From: JAGVNX01 sp035290965
Lineage (GTDB): Archaea > Iainarchaeota > Iainarchaeia > Iainarchaeales > GCA-2688035
DNA length: 64,000 nucleotides
Direction of reading: 5' to 3'
NCBI GenBank assembly: GCA_035290965.1
Contig: DATDTD010000071.1
Span: forward strand, 62,001-126,000
The notes below the pieces were generated by a model. It saw nothing but the letters and a program-made list of their open reading frames with translations, did not search any database and was not told the origin of the DNA. A program made the translations under genes and the position numbers. Each line of letters opens with the position of its first letter. Positions within the stretch are counted from its first letter, which is position 1. Shown here in pieces: positions 32,464 to 39,280 of this stretch.

Positions 32464-35460
32464 TCAGGCAGTTGAAAAATTCTGGTTCTGCGCGTCAAGC
32501 TCTTCTTTTAGTTTCAATCCCACTACGCTGCTTTTCTGCCTGTTCAAGGCAACTCCGATTACCTGGCTTGCGCTCTGAATCAAGGGGTCATTGTGCGTAA
32601 TTACAAGGAACTGGGATTTCTTGCTCATTTCCTTTATGAGGCCGACCATTTTTGCCGAGTTCTGCTTGTCAAGCGCTGCATCTGCCTCGTCAAAAACATA
32701 AAAAGGCGCGGGCTCGTACAACTGGATTGAAAACAAAAATGCAAGTGCTGCAAGTGTTTTTTCCCCGCCACTCATTGAATCAATGTTTTTCAGGACAGTG
32801 CCCTTGTGCTTTGCCTCAATCAGCAGGCCGGCTTCAAGAGGATTTGAAGGATTGCTCAGTGACAGCTGTCCGGAACCGGAAAACAATTCAAGGAAAACCC
32901 TTGAAAAATTCTTGTTCAGCTCATTGAAACAATCCATAAAAAAGCTTGTCCTCTTGAATTCAATCTTCTGAATCAGGTCAAGGACTGCGGTTTTTTCCTC
33001 TCCAAGAGTGCCGAGCTTCTGCCTTACATCCACGACTTCCTTCTGCAGCTCTTCAAACGATTCAACAGCCTTCATGTTTATTGCGCCGAGCTCTGCAATT
33101 CTTTTTTCAATTTCAATCACGCGCCTCTGCAGCTGCTTTTCATCGGCAAAATCTTTCAGGCGCGGAGTTTCGGCATACTGGGCGAATTCCTCTCCCAAAT
33201 CAGAAAGCCTTACTTCAAGCTTTGAGTTCTCAATCTTAAAATCGTTTGCCTGCTGTTCAGTGCGCCGAATTTTCTGCTGCAAAGAATTTTTCCTTTCAAA
33301 GGAGACCGAAAGCTTCTGGTCTGCAAGGCTTTTTTCCTCCAACAAGCGTGCGCTTGCCTTTTCGGATTTTTTCATTTCTTCCTGCAAAGCAAGGAATTCC
33401 TTTTCAAGCAGAAGCAGTTTTGCGTCTCCGTTCCCTGTTTCCTTCTGCATTTCAGCATTGAATTTTTTCAGCTGGGAAATCTCTTCTTCCAGAAAAGACT
33501 TTTCCTCCGAGCTTTTTTCATTGCCGTGCAGAAAAAGCGATTTTTTCTGCTCGAGCAAACCGAAACGCAGCTGGATTTCATTAATCGAATTTGCAAGCGA
33601 AGAATGCTTTTCAAAGCCTGTGCCTGCCCTGAACTGCCTTGCCTCGTTTTCCTTTGCGGATTTTTTCGCTTTTGCCGCAAGCAATTGTTCCTCGAGCTTT
33701 TTTGCATCGCGCTCCTTCTGCTCAAGGGAATTTGCCGCAAGGGCTCTGCGCAGCTTTGAGTTTTTTTCCTCAAGCAGGGAATGCTTCTGCCTTATTTCTG
33801 AAAGATTAAAAACATCTGATTCAAGCTCGCGCTTTTTTTCAAAAATATTTTCGAGCAGCAATTTTTTTTCTTCAAGCTTTTTTGCATCCCTTGAAAAAAC
33901 ACCCAGCTTTGAATTCAGCTCTGCAAGCAAATCCTGCTTTTTTTCCATAAGCGATTTCTTTTTTTCTGCTGAGAGCTTTGAATCGCATACAGGGCAGCTT
34001 GCAATCTGCTTCTGGAGCTCCTTCACTGCCTTCTGGGCTTCAAGAATTCCAGCTTCAAGAGTCTTGCTTTCAAGAAGGTTTTTTTTGCTTTCCTCGAGCG
34101 CAAGGGCAAGCTCTGATTTCAAATCCTTGTGCTCCTGCAGAAGCACGTCAAGGCTTTTTTTCCTTGATTCCTTTCTTTCAAGCTCTGAGCGCAGCTTTTC
34201 AAGTTCCGAGAAAGACTCCTGCAATAACTGCTTTGAAAAATCTATTTCGCGCTTAATGGATGAGATTTCTGATTTTTTTTCAAAAAGCGATTTCTGGATT
34301 TTTGCCTCTTCATCCGCAAATGCGAGCGTTTCCTTTTCAAGCTGCTTCAGGAACTGTTCCTGCCCCAATCCCTTTTCCTCAAGGATTTTTTTGTTCTGTT
34401 TGAGGGCTGACAATTGTTCCTGCAGTTCCGGCAGTTCCTTTTCAATGCCTGAAAGCTCTTTTTCGCGCGAATTTTTTTCATTCAGAAGAAGCTTTACTTT
34501 TTCGTTCAGGGAAAAAATCTTGGCATTGTTTTTTTCAAGCATGTGCTTTTTTGTTTCAAGCGACTGCTGCAAAAGCATTTTTTCGGATTTTTTTTCCTCT
34601 GCCTTTATCCCGAAGTTTGAAAAAGTGCGCTCGCTCGCGCTCAGGATCTGGCTGTTTAATTCCTCAATCGACTGCCGAAGCTGCCCTGTTTTTTCATCCT
34701 CCTCGAAAATCTTTTTCTGAAGGGAGTTCTGCTCTTCTTCAAGCGAAAAAATCCTGTCGGAATTTTCCTTTCGAGAGGAGGTTATTTTTTCCATTTCAAG
34801 GAAAAGCCCTGTTGCAGTTGCCTGTTTTTTTTCCTCGCGCAGCTTTTCGAATTCAAGCGCTGCCTGCCTGTCTTTTTCAAGGCTCTGAAGGTAGTTTTCC
34901 CTTTCGGAAAGCACAATGCCAGCGTCCTTTATTTTTGTTTCAACTCTTTCAAGGTTTTTCAGGGACTCGACTTTTTTTTCATCGAATTCATGCAGGCCCG
35001 CTAATTCGTCAATAATCTGGCGCCTTTCTTCTGGAGACATTTCTATTATTCTTGTTGCATCGCCCTGCACTACAATATTGTGCCCGTTGGGCTTTATTCC
35101 CATCTCAGAAAGGAGGGAGCTTATTTCATTGAGTGTTTTTCTCTGGTCGTTTAATCTGTAAACGCTTTTTCCCTGCTTGTCAATCATTCTGCTTATTTCA
35201 TAGCGCGCATCGTTGTGCTTTATTACCAGATCGACTTTTGCATAGTTTTCCATTGCAGTGTTGTTGACAAGTTCCGAAAGCTTTGCCGCGCGCAGTGTTT
35301 TCAAAGAGGTTGTTCCGAGCGCAAACATAAGCGCGTCGAGAATGTTTGTTTTTCCGCAGCCGTTTCCCCCCACAATCGCAGTAAAGCCGTCGGCAAACGG
35401 GATTTCGGCCTTGCGGAAGCTCTTGAAGTTTTTCAAAACCAGCTTTTGGAGCTTTACCAT
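32464..35460 (-). CDS. SMC-family ATPase with a Rad50-like zinc hook
   Basis: 998 residues; canonical SMC is about 1170. The head domains are SMC-like: Walker A GGNGCGKTNILDALMFALG (31-49), VVQGDATRIIEMSPEERRQIIDELAG (130-155), and near the C-terminus the signature SGGEKTLAALAFLFSIQ with Walker B FYVFDEADAALD. Between them are two ~320-residue coiled coils. At the exact centre, where SMC has a ~150-residue hinge, there is CPVC (Cys489, Cys492) in SCPVCDSKLS, the Rad50 zinc-hook pattern, and no hinge domain. It probably organises chromosomes or repairs DNA by hook-mediated dimerisation. Encoded tail to tail with the protease gene. Confidence 0.88.
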   Translation of the reverse strand: MVKLQKLVLKNFKSFRKAEIPFADGFTAIVGGNGCGKTNILDALMFALGTTSLKTLRAAKLSELVNNTAMENYAKVDLVIKHNDARYEISRMIDKQGKSVYRLNDQRKTLNEISSLLSEMGIKPNGHNIVVQGDATRIIEMSPEERRQIIDELAGLHEFDEKKVESLKNLERVETKIKDAGIVLSERENYLQSLEKDRQAALEFEKLREEKKQATATGLFLEMEKITSSRKENSDRIFSLEEEQNSLQKKIFEEDEKTGQLRQSIEELNSQILSASERTFSNFGIKAEEKKSEKMLLQQSLETKKHMLEKNNAKIFSLNEKVKLLLNEKNSREKELSGIEKELPELQEQLSALKQNKKILEEKGLGQEQFLKQLEKETLAFADEEAKIQKSLFEKKSEISSIKREIDFSKQLLQESFSELEKLRSELERKESRKKSLDVLLQEHKDLKSELALALEESKKNLLESKTLEAGILEAQKAVKELQKQIASCPVCDSKLSAEKKKSLMEKKQDLLAELNSKLGVFSRDAKKLEEKKLLLENIFEKKRELESDVFNLSEIRQKHSLLEEKNSKLRRALAANSLEQKERDAKKLEEQLLAAKAKKSAKENEARQFRAGTGFEKHSSLANSINEIQLRFGLLEQKKSLFLHGNEKSSEEKSFLEEEISQLKKFNAEMQKETGNGDAKLLLLEKEFLALQEEMKKSEKASARLLEEKSLADQKLSVSFERKNSLQQKIRRTEQQANDFKIENSKLEVRLSDLGEEFAQYAETPRLKDFADEKQLQRRVIEIEKRIAELGAINMKAVESFEELQKEVVDVRQKLGTLGEEKTAVLDLIQKIEFKRTSFFMDCFNELNKNFSRVFLELFSGSGQLSLSNPSNPLEAGLLIEAKHKGTVLKNIDSMSGGEKTLAALAFLFSIQLYEPAPFYVFDEADAALDKQNSAKMVGLIKEMSKKSQFLVITHNDPLIQSASQVIGVALNRQKSSVVGLKLKEELDAQNQNFSTA

Positions 35461-35583
35461 TCTTTATTCCCCGAAAAAAAGGCATTAAGGCGCCAGATAG
35501 GTTTTTGAAGGAAAGGATTTAAAAATAAATTTTTAAGCAAAAAAGCGCGCAAACAATTTGCATTTGCAGTGAAAGGCACGCGT

Positions 35584-36219
35584 TCACGACGGAAAAAATC
35601 CCTCGTCCATTGCCCATCTTCTCATTTGCGCCAATAAGTTCATGTCTTTGGAGTTTTTCGCGGCTTCAAGAGCCATTCCCCAGTATCTTCCAGATTCCTT
35701 GCTTCTGCCCTTAAACTTGTGCTCGCACGAAACCGCGAGGCTTGCCCAAAGTGCCGCCAGCTCCTTCAATTCCTGCGGTTTTTTTGCAAACGCAGTTGCT
35801 TTCAAAAGAACTTTTTCCGCGTCTTCAATCTGGCTGAATTGCGAGGCATAATGCGAGGCTCGAAGCATAACAGAATATCGTTCCAAAAACAGGTGAAACC
35901 TCTTTGCTTTCGAAATCTTGGCTCTGCTGCGTATTTCTTCTGCAGAAAGATGGGGAAGCCCCGCCAGTATTTTCTGAATGCGTTCCTGCAATTCATTGCG
36001 GGCTTCGGGAGTCACAGCATGCTTTTGAAGTTCAATCATGAGATTGGAAAAATGGCCGCTGTCAAAGTCTCCGCGGGTACTGACCAGAAAATTGTCAAGC
36101 CTGTCAAAAACCCTGTCGATTTGCGCAGCAGTAAAATATTTTTTGGACGGAATGCGGCTGGCACGGTATCTTTGCCTGTTTTTTGCAGCCGTTTTGCCTG
36201 CGCGCTTTTCAACGGGCAT
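35584..36219 (-). CDS. Hypothetical helical protein
   Basis: 211 residues from ATG 36219 (GGTG ribosome site upstream; a GTG at 36231 is an alternative). A short basic N-terminus (KRAGKTAAKNRQRYRASRIPSKK) precedes an all-helical body with TPR-like spacing (AEKVLLKATAFAKKPQELKELAALWASLA, RYWGMALEAAKNSKDMNLLAQMRRWA). No family recognised. The basic, short N-terminal tail is reminiscent of the other hypothetical proteins at 24752 and 23383. Overlaps the upstream membrane-protein gene by 11 nt, so probably co-transcribed with it. Confidence 0.6.
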   Translation of the reverse strand: MPVEKRAGKTAAKNRQRYRASRIPSKKYFTAAQIDRVFDRLDNFLVSTRGDFDSGHFSNLMIELQKHAVTPEARNELQERIQKILAGLPHLSAEEIRSRAKISKAKRFHLFLERYSVMLRASHYASQFSQIEDAEKVLLKATAFAKKPQELKELAALWASLAVSCEHKFKGRSKESGRYWGMALEAAKNSKDMNLLAQMRRWAMDEGFFPS

Positions 36220-37024
36220 TTGCCGAAGCACCTTTTTTCAGGTAAAAAAAGGCAATCGCGCTTCCCGAGAAGGCGATTGAAAAGGCCCAGAACAATGCAA
36301 AAACAAGCAAATTGAGAAAATCAATTGCGACAAGGTCTGCAAGGGAAGAGCCGATTGAGGAAACAACTGATGCTATTATTGAAACAAGAAGCAGGAAAAT
36401 AATCAGCAACAAGAAACCCAAGAAGCCCCTGTTTGTGAAGGCCCAGGATTTTCCAAGCGCATCCCTCAAGGAAAGCTTTTCAATTGCCATTATAGGGACA
36501 AAAAAAACAAGTTTTACAAGCAAAAAGAAAACCAGCAGTGCGAGAAGCGCAAGGAGAACAAGCGAAACAGCCAGGCTTATTGACGCAAGGGCAAATAATT
36601 CCCAGAAAACAATTCCAAACAACGCGCCCAAAAAAAACATGAAAACAACTGTTGCAAGGGCGGCTTTCCATTCCGAAAGAGTTTTTGAAAAAGCCTCTCC
36701 AAGCGAGGGCTTTTTTTCAAGTGCTTCCGAGGCAAAATTTGCGTAAAAAAAGTTTGTGGCAACAACGGCAAAAGCAATTACAAAAGAGGCAATGAACAAA
36801 ACCGCAATGTCAAAGGAATACAAGAACAAAATCTGGAATGGCAACCCAAAGAAGCTTGTGTCCGGAACCTGCCCCAGAACAGCAATGTTTACAAGCAGGT
36901 CAAAATACTGTTCGGATACAATGAAAAAAACAAGGAAAATAAAGCCTATGAGCGCAAGCCCCGGCAGGAAAGACAACGGATGCTGCAATGGTTTCCTGAA
37001 ACCGTTCAGCAGAGAGCCGATCAA
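36209..37024 (-). CDS. Polytopic membrane protein, six or more segments
   Basis: 271 residues, mostly hydrophobic. Segments are visible at roughly 20-37, 70-95, 120-165, 165-185 and 205-265, with the amphipathic MAIEKLSLRDALGKSWAFTNR between them. The pattern (long N-terminal half, a KxSLRDALGKSW element, then an FLLLIIFLLL segment) is like archaeal proteins of the glycerophosphodiester-phosphodiesterase membrane-domain type. Function not known. Confidence 0.7.
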   Translation of the reverse strand: MIGSLLNGFRKPLQHPLSFLPGLALIGFIFLVFFIVSEQYFDLLVNIAVLGQVPDTSFFGLPFQILFLYSFDIAVLFIASFVIAFAVVATNFFYANFASEALEKKPSLGEAFSKTLSEWKAALATVVFMFFLGALFGIVFWELFALASISLAVSLVLLALLALLVFFLLVKLVFFVPIMAIEKLSLRDALGKSWAFTNRGFLGFLLLIIFLLLVSIIASVVSSIGSSLADLVAIDFLNLLVFALFWAFSIAFSGSAIAFFYLKKGASANAR

Positions 37025-37085
37025 AACAAAACACCTGAGTAAAATATGTTTTTGTTATTTAAAACACTTGCTGTTCAAAAAAAAA

Positions 37086-37931
37086 TTATGCTTTTGCAAG
37101 GAAGCCTTCCAGGAGTTTTTTTTCCGTGAGAATCTGCTGTTCTGAAACATTTGTGCCGTGCTCGAAAATCAAGGGGATTTTTTTAATCTGCGGAATTGTT
37201 TTCATGAAAGAAACAGCCTCTTCAGAGGGAATGGGTTTGTGCTCGTCAAAAGTATTTGCCCTGCTGTAATGCACATGCATCTGGACAATTTTTTCCTTAA
37301 ATTGCAGCATTTCTTCCAATCTGCCCTCTGAAAGCGCATGCCCCATGTCCAAAAGAAGCCCTGCCTTCGGAAGCCTTGAAAAAAACTCTCTGAAATCATC
37401 CGCAGAATAAATTGCGGGCTTGAAATGCGAATCAGGCACAACCTCAATGCCAAAACCAATGCCGGATTTTTCAGCAAGTTCAAGGGCAAATTCTGCTGCG
37501 GAAAAACAGCCTTCAAGCGCTTTTTCCTTTGGAATAGGCTTTCCCTTGTTTTTTGGATAGTGCATTGAATCCGGCTCTCCGAAAAAGGCCTCTGACAAAT
37601 AACCCGGATGGACAGTAACGCAGACAGCCTCAACTTCTTCTGCTGCCTTGAACATTTCCGCAAGGATTTTTTTGTTCTGGGCAGTAAGCCCTAAAGAAAG
37701 GTTAAACCAGTGCTTTTCAGGGAGAGGAGGAAACAAGCCATGCAGAGTAAAATGCATTTCTGAAAAATCCTTTTTTATTTTTTTCAGTGTCTGGAAAATG
37801 CCTTTTTCAAAAGTATGCGCTGCTCCAAGCTCCGCTGTTTCAAAGCCAAGCTCATGAATGCGCTTCACTGCATTATAAACAGAAAATTTCTGGAATGCAA
37901 AATAGCTCGAGCTTAACCCTATCATAAGCAT
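37086..37931 (-). CDS. Sugar phosphate isomerase/epimerase-like TIM barrel (AP endonuclease 2 fold)
   Basis: 281 residues (ATG 37931; ATG 37925 also possible). The xylose-isomerase-like barrel is shown by GLSSSYFAF, ELGFETAELGA, HFTLHGLFPPLP, VCVTVHPGY, FGIEVVPDSH, LLLDMGHALSEG, MHVHYSRANTFDEH and IFEHG, whose His, Glu and Asp residues would bind the metals. The family includes endonuclease IV and sugar isomerases; the absence of a clear endonuclease IV signature favours the latter. The substrate is unknown. Divergent from the nucleotidyltransferase at 38000. Confidence 0.8.
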   Translation of the reverse strand: MLMIGLSSSYFAFQKFSVYNAVKRIHELGFETAELGAAHTFEKGIFQTLKKIKKDFSEMHFTLHGLFPPLPEKHWFNLSLGLTAQNKKILAEMFKAAEEVEAVCVTVHPGYLSEAFFGEPDSMHYPKNKGKPIPKEKALEGCFSAAEFALELAEKSGIGFGIEVVPDSHFKPAIYSADDFREFFSRLPKAGLLLDMGHALSEGRLEEMLQFKEKIVQMHVHYSRANTFDEHKPIPSEEAVSFMKTIPQIKKIPLIFEHGTNVSEQQILTEKKLLEGFLAKA

Positions 37932-37999
37932 GAAAACCAGGAAAAAGAAATGCCTGAAAAAGGTTAAAAATCTCTTGCTGCTAAAATAAATCGGTTGAA

Positions 38000-38719
38000 A
38001 TGAATCTCGGGATAAAAAAAGCGTTTATTCTTGCAGGGGGTTTAGGAGAAAGGCTTAGGCCCTTGACGCTTGAAACAGCAAAGCCAATGCTCCAGGTGCT
38101 TGGAAAGCCGCTGCTGCAATGGAACATGGAGCTATGCAAAAAGTTCGGTGTTGAAGAAATAGTGCTTGCAACAGGATACAAGCACGAACAGATTGAGGAC
38201 TTTTTCAAAAGCGGCGAGCATCTTGGCTTGAAAATTTTTTACAATGTGGAAGAAACTTTTTTAGGAACAGCAGGAGCATTGAAGTTTGCAGAGGATTTTT
38301 TCAACGAGGAAAAAAAATTCATTATGATGAACGGCGATGAGACAAAGGACATTGATTTTTCAAGCGTAAATGAAACCCATGAAAAAAATTCCGCGCTTGC
38401 AACAATTGCGCTTACAAAAGTCAACGATGCAAGCGATTTCGGATGCGTTTCCCTGCAGGGAGAAAAAATTTTGGAGTTCAGGGAAAAAAATCCCTCTTTG
38501 AAAAATCCCGGCATTATTAATTCGGGAGCTTACATTCTTTCCGGCAAAATCTTTGAGCTGATTCCTTCAGGGGGCAAGGTTTCCATTGAAAAGGAAACCT
38601 TTCCAAAAATAGCCTCAATGGGAAGGCTTTTCGGAAAGCAGGTTTCCGGGCAGTGGTTTCCGACCGATACTTTTGAACGCCTGGAAAAGGCAAAAAAAGA
38701 ATGGAAAGGCTGGAAATAA
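38000..38719 (+). CDS. Sugar-1-phosphate nucleotidyltransferase
   Basis: 239 residues. Nucleotide loop AGGLGERLRPLTLETAKPMLQVLGKP, metal Asp in MNGDETKDID, FLGTAGAL and NSGAYILS are typical of mannose-1-phosphate guanylyltransferase or glucose-1-phosphate uridylyl/thymidylyltransferases. The late metal site reads FPTDTFERL, so the Asp is present. It lacks the C-terminal left-handed helix or acyltransferase domain of larger relatives. NTP and sugar undecided. Confidence 0.88.
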   Translation: MNLGIKKAFILAGGLGERLRPLTLETAKPMLQVLGKPLLQWNMELCKKFGVEEIVLATGYKHEQIEDFFKSGEHLGLKIFYNVEETFLGTAGALKFAEDFFNEEKKFIMMNGDETKDIDFSSVNETHEKNSALATIALTKVNDASDFGCVSLQGEKILEFREKNPSLKNPGIINSGAYILSGKIFELIPSGGKVSIEKETFPKIASMGRLFGKQVSGQWFPTDTFERLEKAKKEWKGWK

Positions 38720-39173
38720 GAATAAGTGGACAAAACAAATTTCCCGTTGGGAATTGCTTTTTGGAGACTGCAAAAAAATTTATAGAAAACATACTGCCAA
38801 TCCGCCTGGTGAGCGCTCCATTGCAAGGCAATTCCGCAACAGGCAGCAGTGGTTTAACAGATTTCAATTTTGGAAAAAAATTTTCGCTGGTGATTCGAAA
38901 ATAAACACCTCCGTGTTCAAAGCCTATCCTTTTTCCTTGGTGAGCCCCAAAAAAACCACTACTAATAGAAATAGCGCCTTTGAAATATTAAAAGACAGGT
39001 ATAACCGGCTAACGATGCGGAATTAAGGGCTGATTAAAAAGAGAGAATAGCGCTAAACAAAAAAAAAGTCTGGATAGTTTTTTGCAGTAACAGACAGCAA
39101 ACTAAAACAACGCTACAAACAATACGGAAAAGTATTCGGAAGATTCGAAGCAAAAAAAGAAATACAAAAAATG
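38720..39173. other. Gene-poor stretch with strong dyads and a relict coding piece
   Basis: No convincing intact gene. Two structured blocks are visible: 38793-38850 (paired ACTGC/GCAGT, GCCTG/CAGGC and a central ATTGC/GCAAT hairpin, plus the palindrome GAGCGCTC) and a 7-bp hairpin ATTTTCG/CGAAAAT at 38880-38902. From about 39078 the sequence codes a short peptide that runs into the transposon (see the relict gene entry). No tRNA fold was found. Confidence 0.4.
38793..38850. other. Multi-stem dyad, possible structured RNA
   Basis: Nested complementary arms: ACTGC 38793-38797 with GCAGT 38846-38850; GCCTG 38804-38808 with CAGGC 38840-38844; ATTGC 38820-38824 with GCAAT 38828-38832 around a 3-nt loop. 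An 8-bp palindrome GAGCGCTC (38811-38818) lies within. It could be a small RNA, a cruciform or a remnant end of an element. No known RNA consensus was matched. Confidence 0.3.
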
Positions 39174-39184
39174 TTCAAAAAAGA
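39078..39184 (+). pseudogene. 3' end of a gene interrupted by the transposon
   Basis: In frame from 39078 the sequence reads FFAVTDSKLKQRYKQYGKV, then more Lys-rich helix up to the left target repeat. Joining the sequence across the transposon (removing 39185-44386) continues this frame to KKEQVY and a TAA at 44396-44398. A stop at 39075-39077, next to a long A-run, means the upstream part is frameshifted or degraded. The host gene is not recognised. Confidence 0.4.
39174..39184. repeat. Left target-site duplication
   Basis: TTCAAAAAAGA directly abuts the left terminal inverted repeat; the identical 11 bases abut the right terminal repeat at 44376-44386. Confidence 0.75.
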
Positions 39185-39201
39185 GCCTTGCACTTTAAGT
39201 C
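39185..39201 (+). repeat. Left terminal inverted repeat
   Basis: GCCTTGCACTTTAAGTC, perfectly complementary to 44359-44375. Two further related units follow at 39206-39219 and 39226-39239. Confidence 0.8.
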
Positions 39202-39239
39202 AAGGTTGCATTTTTAGTCTGAAAGTTGCATTTAAAGTC
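39188..39239 (+). repeat. Three subterminal direct repeats at the left end
   Basis: Units TTGCACTTTAAGTC (39188-39201), TTGCATTTTTAGTC (39206-39219) and TTGCATTTAAAGTC (39226-39239) recur at 18-20 nt spacing, i.e. on nearly the same DNA face every two turns. Related units lie near the right end at 44313-44326 and 44333-44346. Likely transposase binding sites or an operator for the adjacent restriction gene. Confidence 0.6.
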
Positions 39240-39280
39240 TTTAAAGTGGGTTTTATATAGTTTTTTTGCCTAAATCAAAC

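Noticed and set aside
33008..34720. A 570-codon open frame antisense to the SMC gene
   Set aside because: Ser/Phe/Cys-rich translation is the mirror of Glu/Lys-rich coiled-coil codons; no motifs, and the sense protein is clear.
38793..38850. Possible tRNA, SRP RNA or RNase P RNA
   Set aside because: No T-arm consensus or acceptor pairing, no SRP helix-8 GGAAG motif, and no RNase P core sequence.
39188..39239. Possible mini CRISPR array
   Set aside because: Units of 14 bp with 4-6-nt gaps are far too short, differ from each other, and there are no cas genes; they are better explained as transposon-end or promoter repeats.
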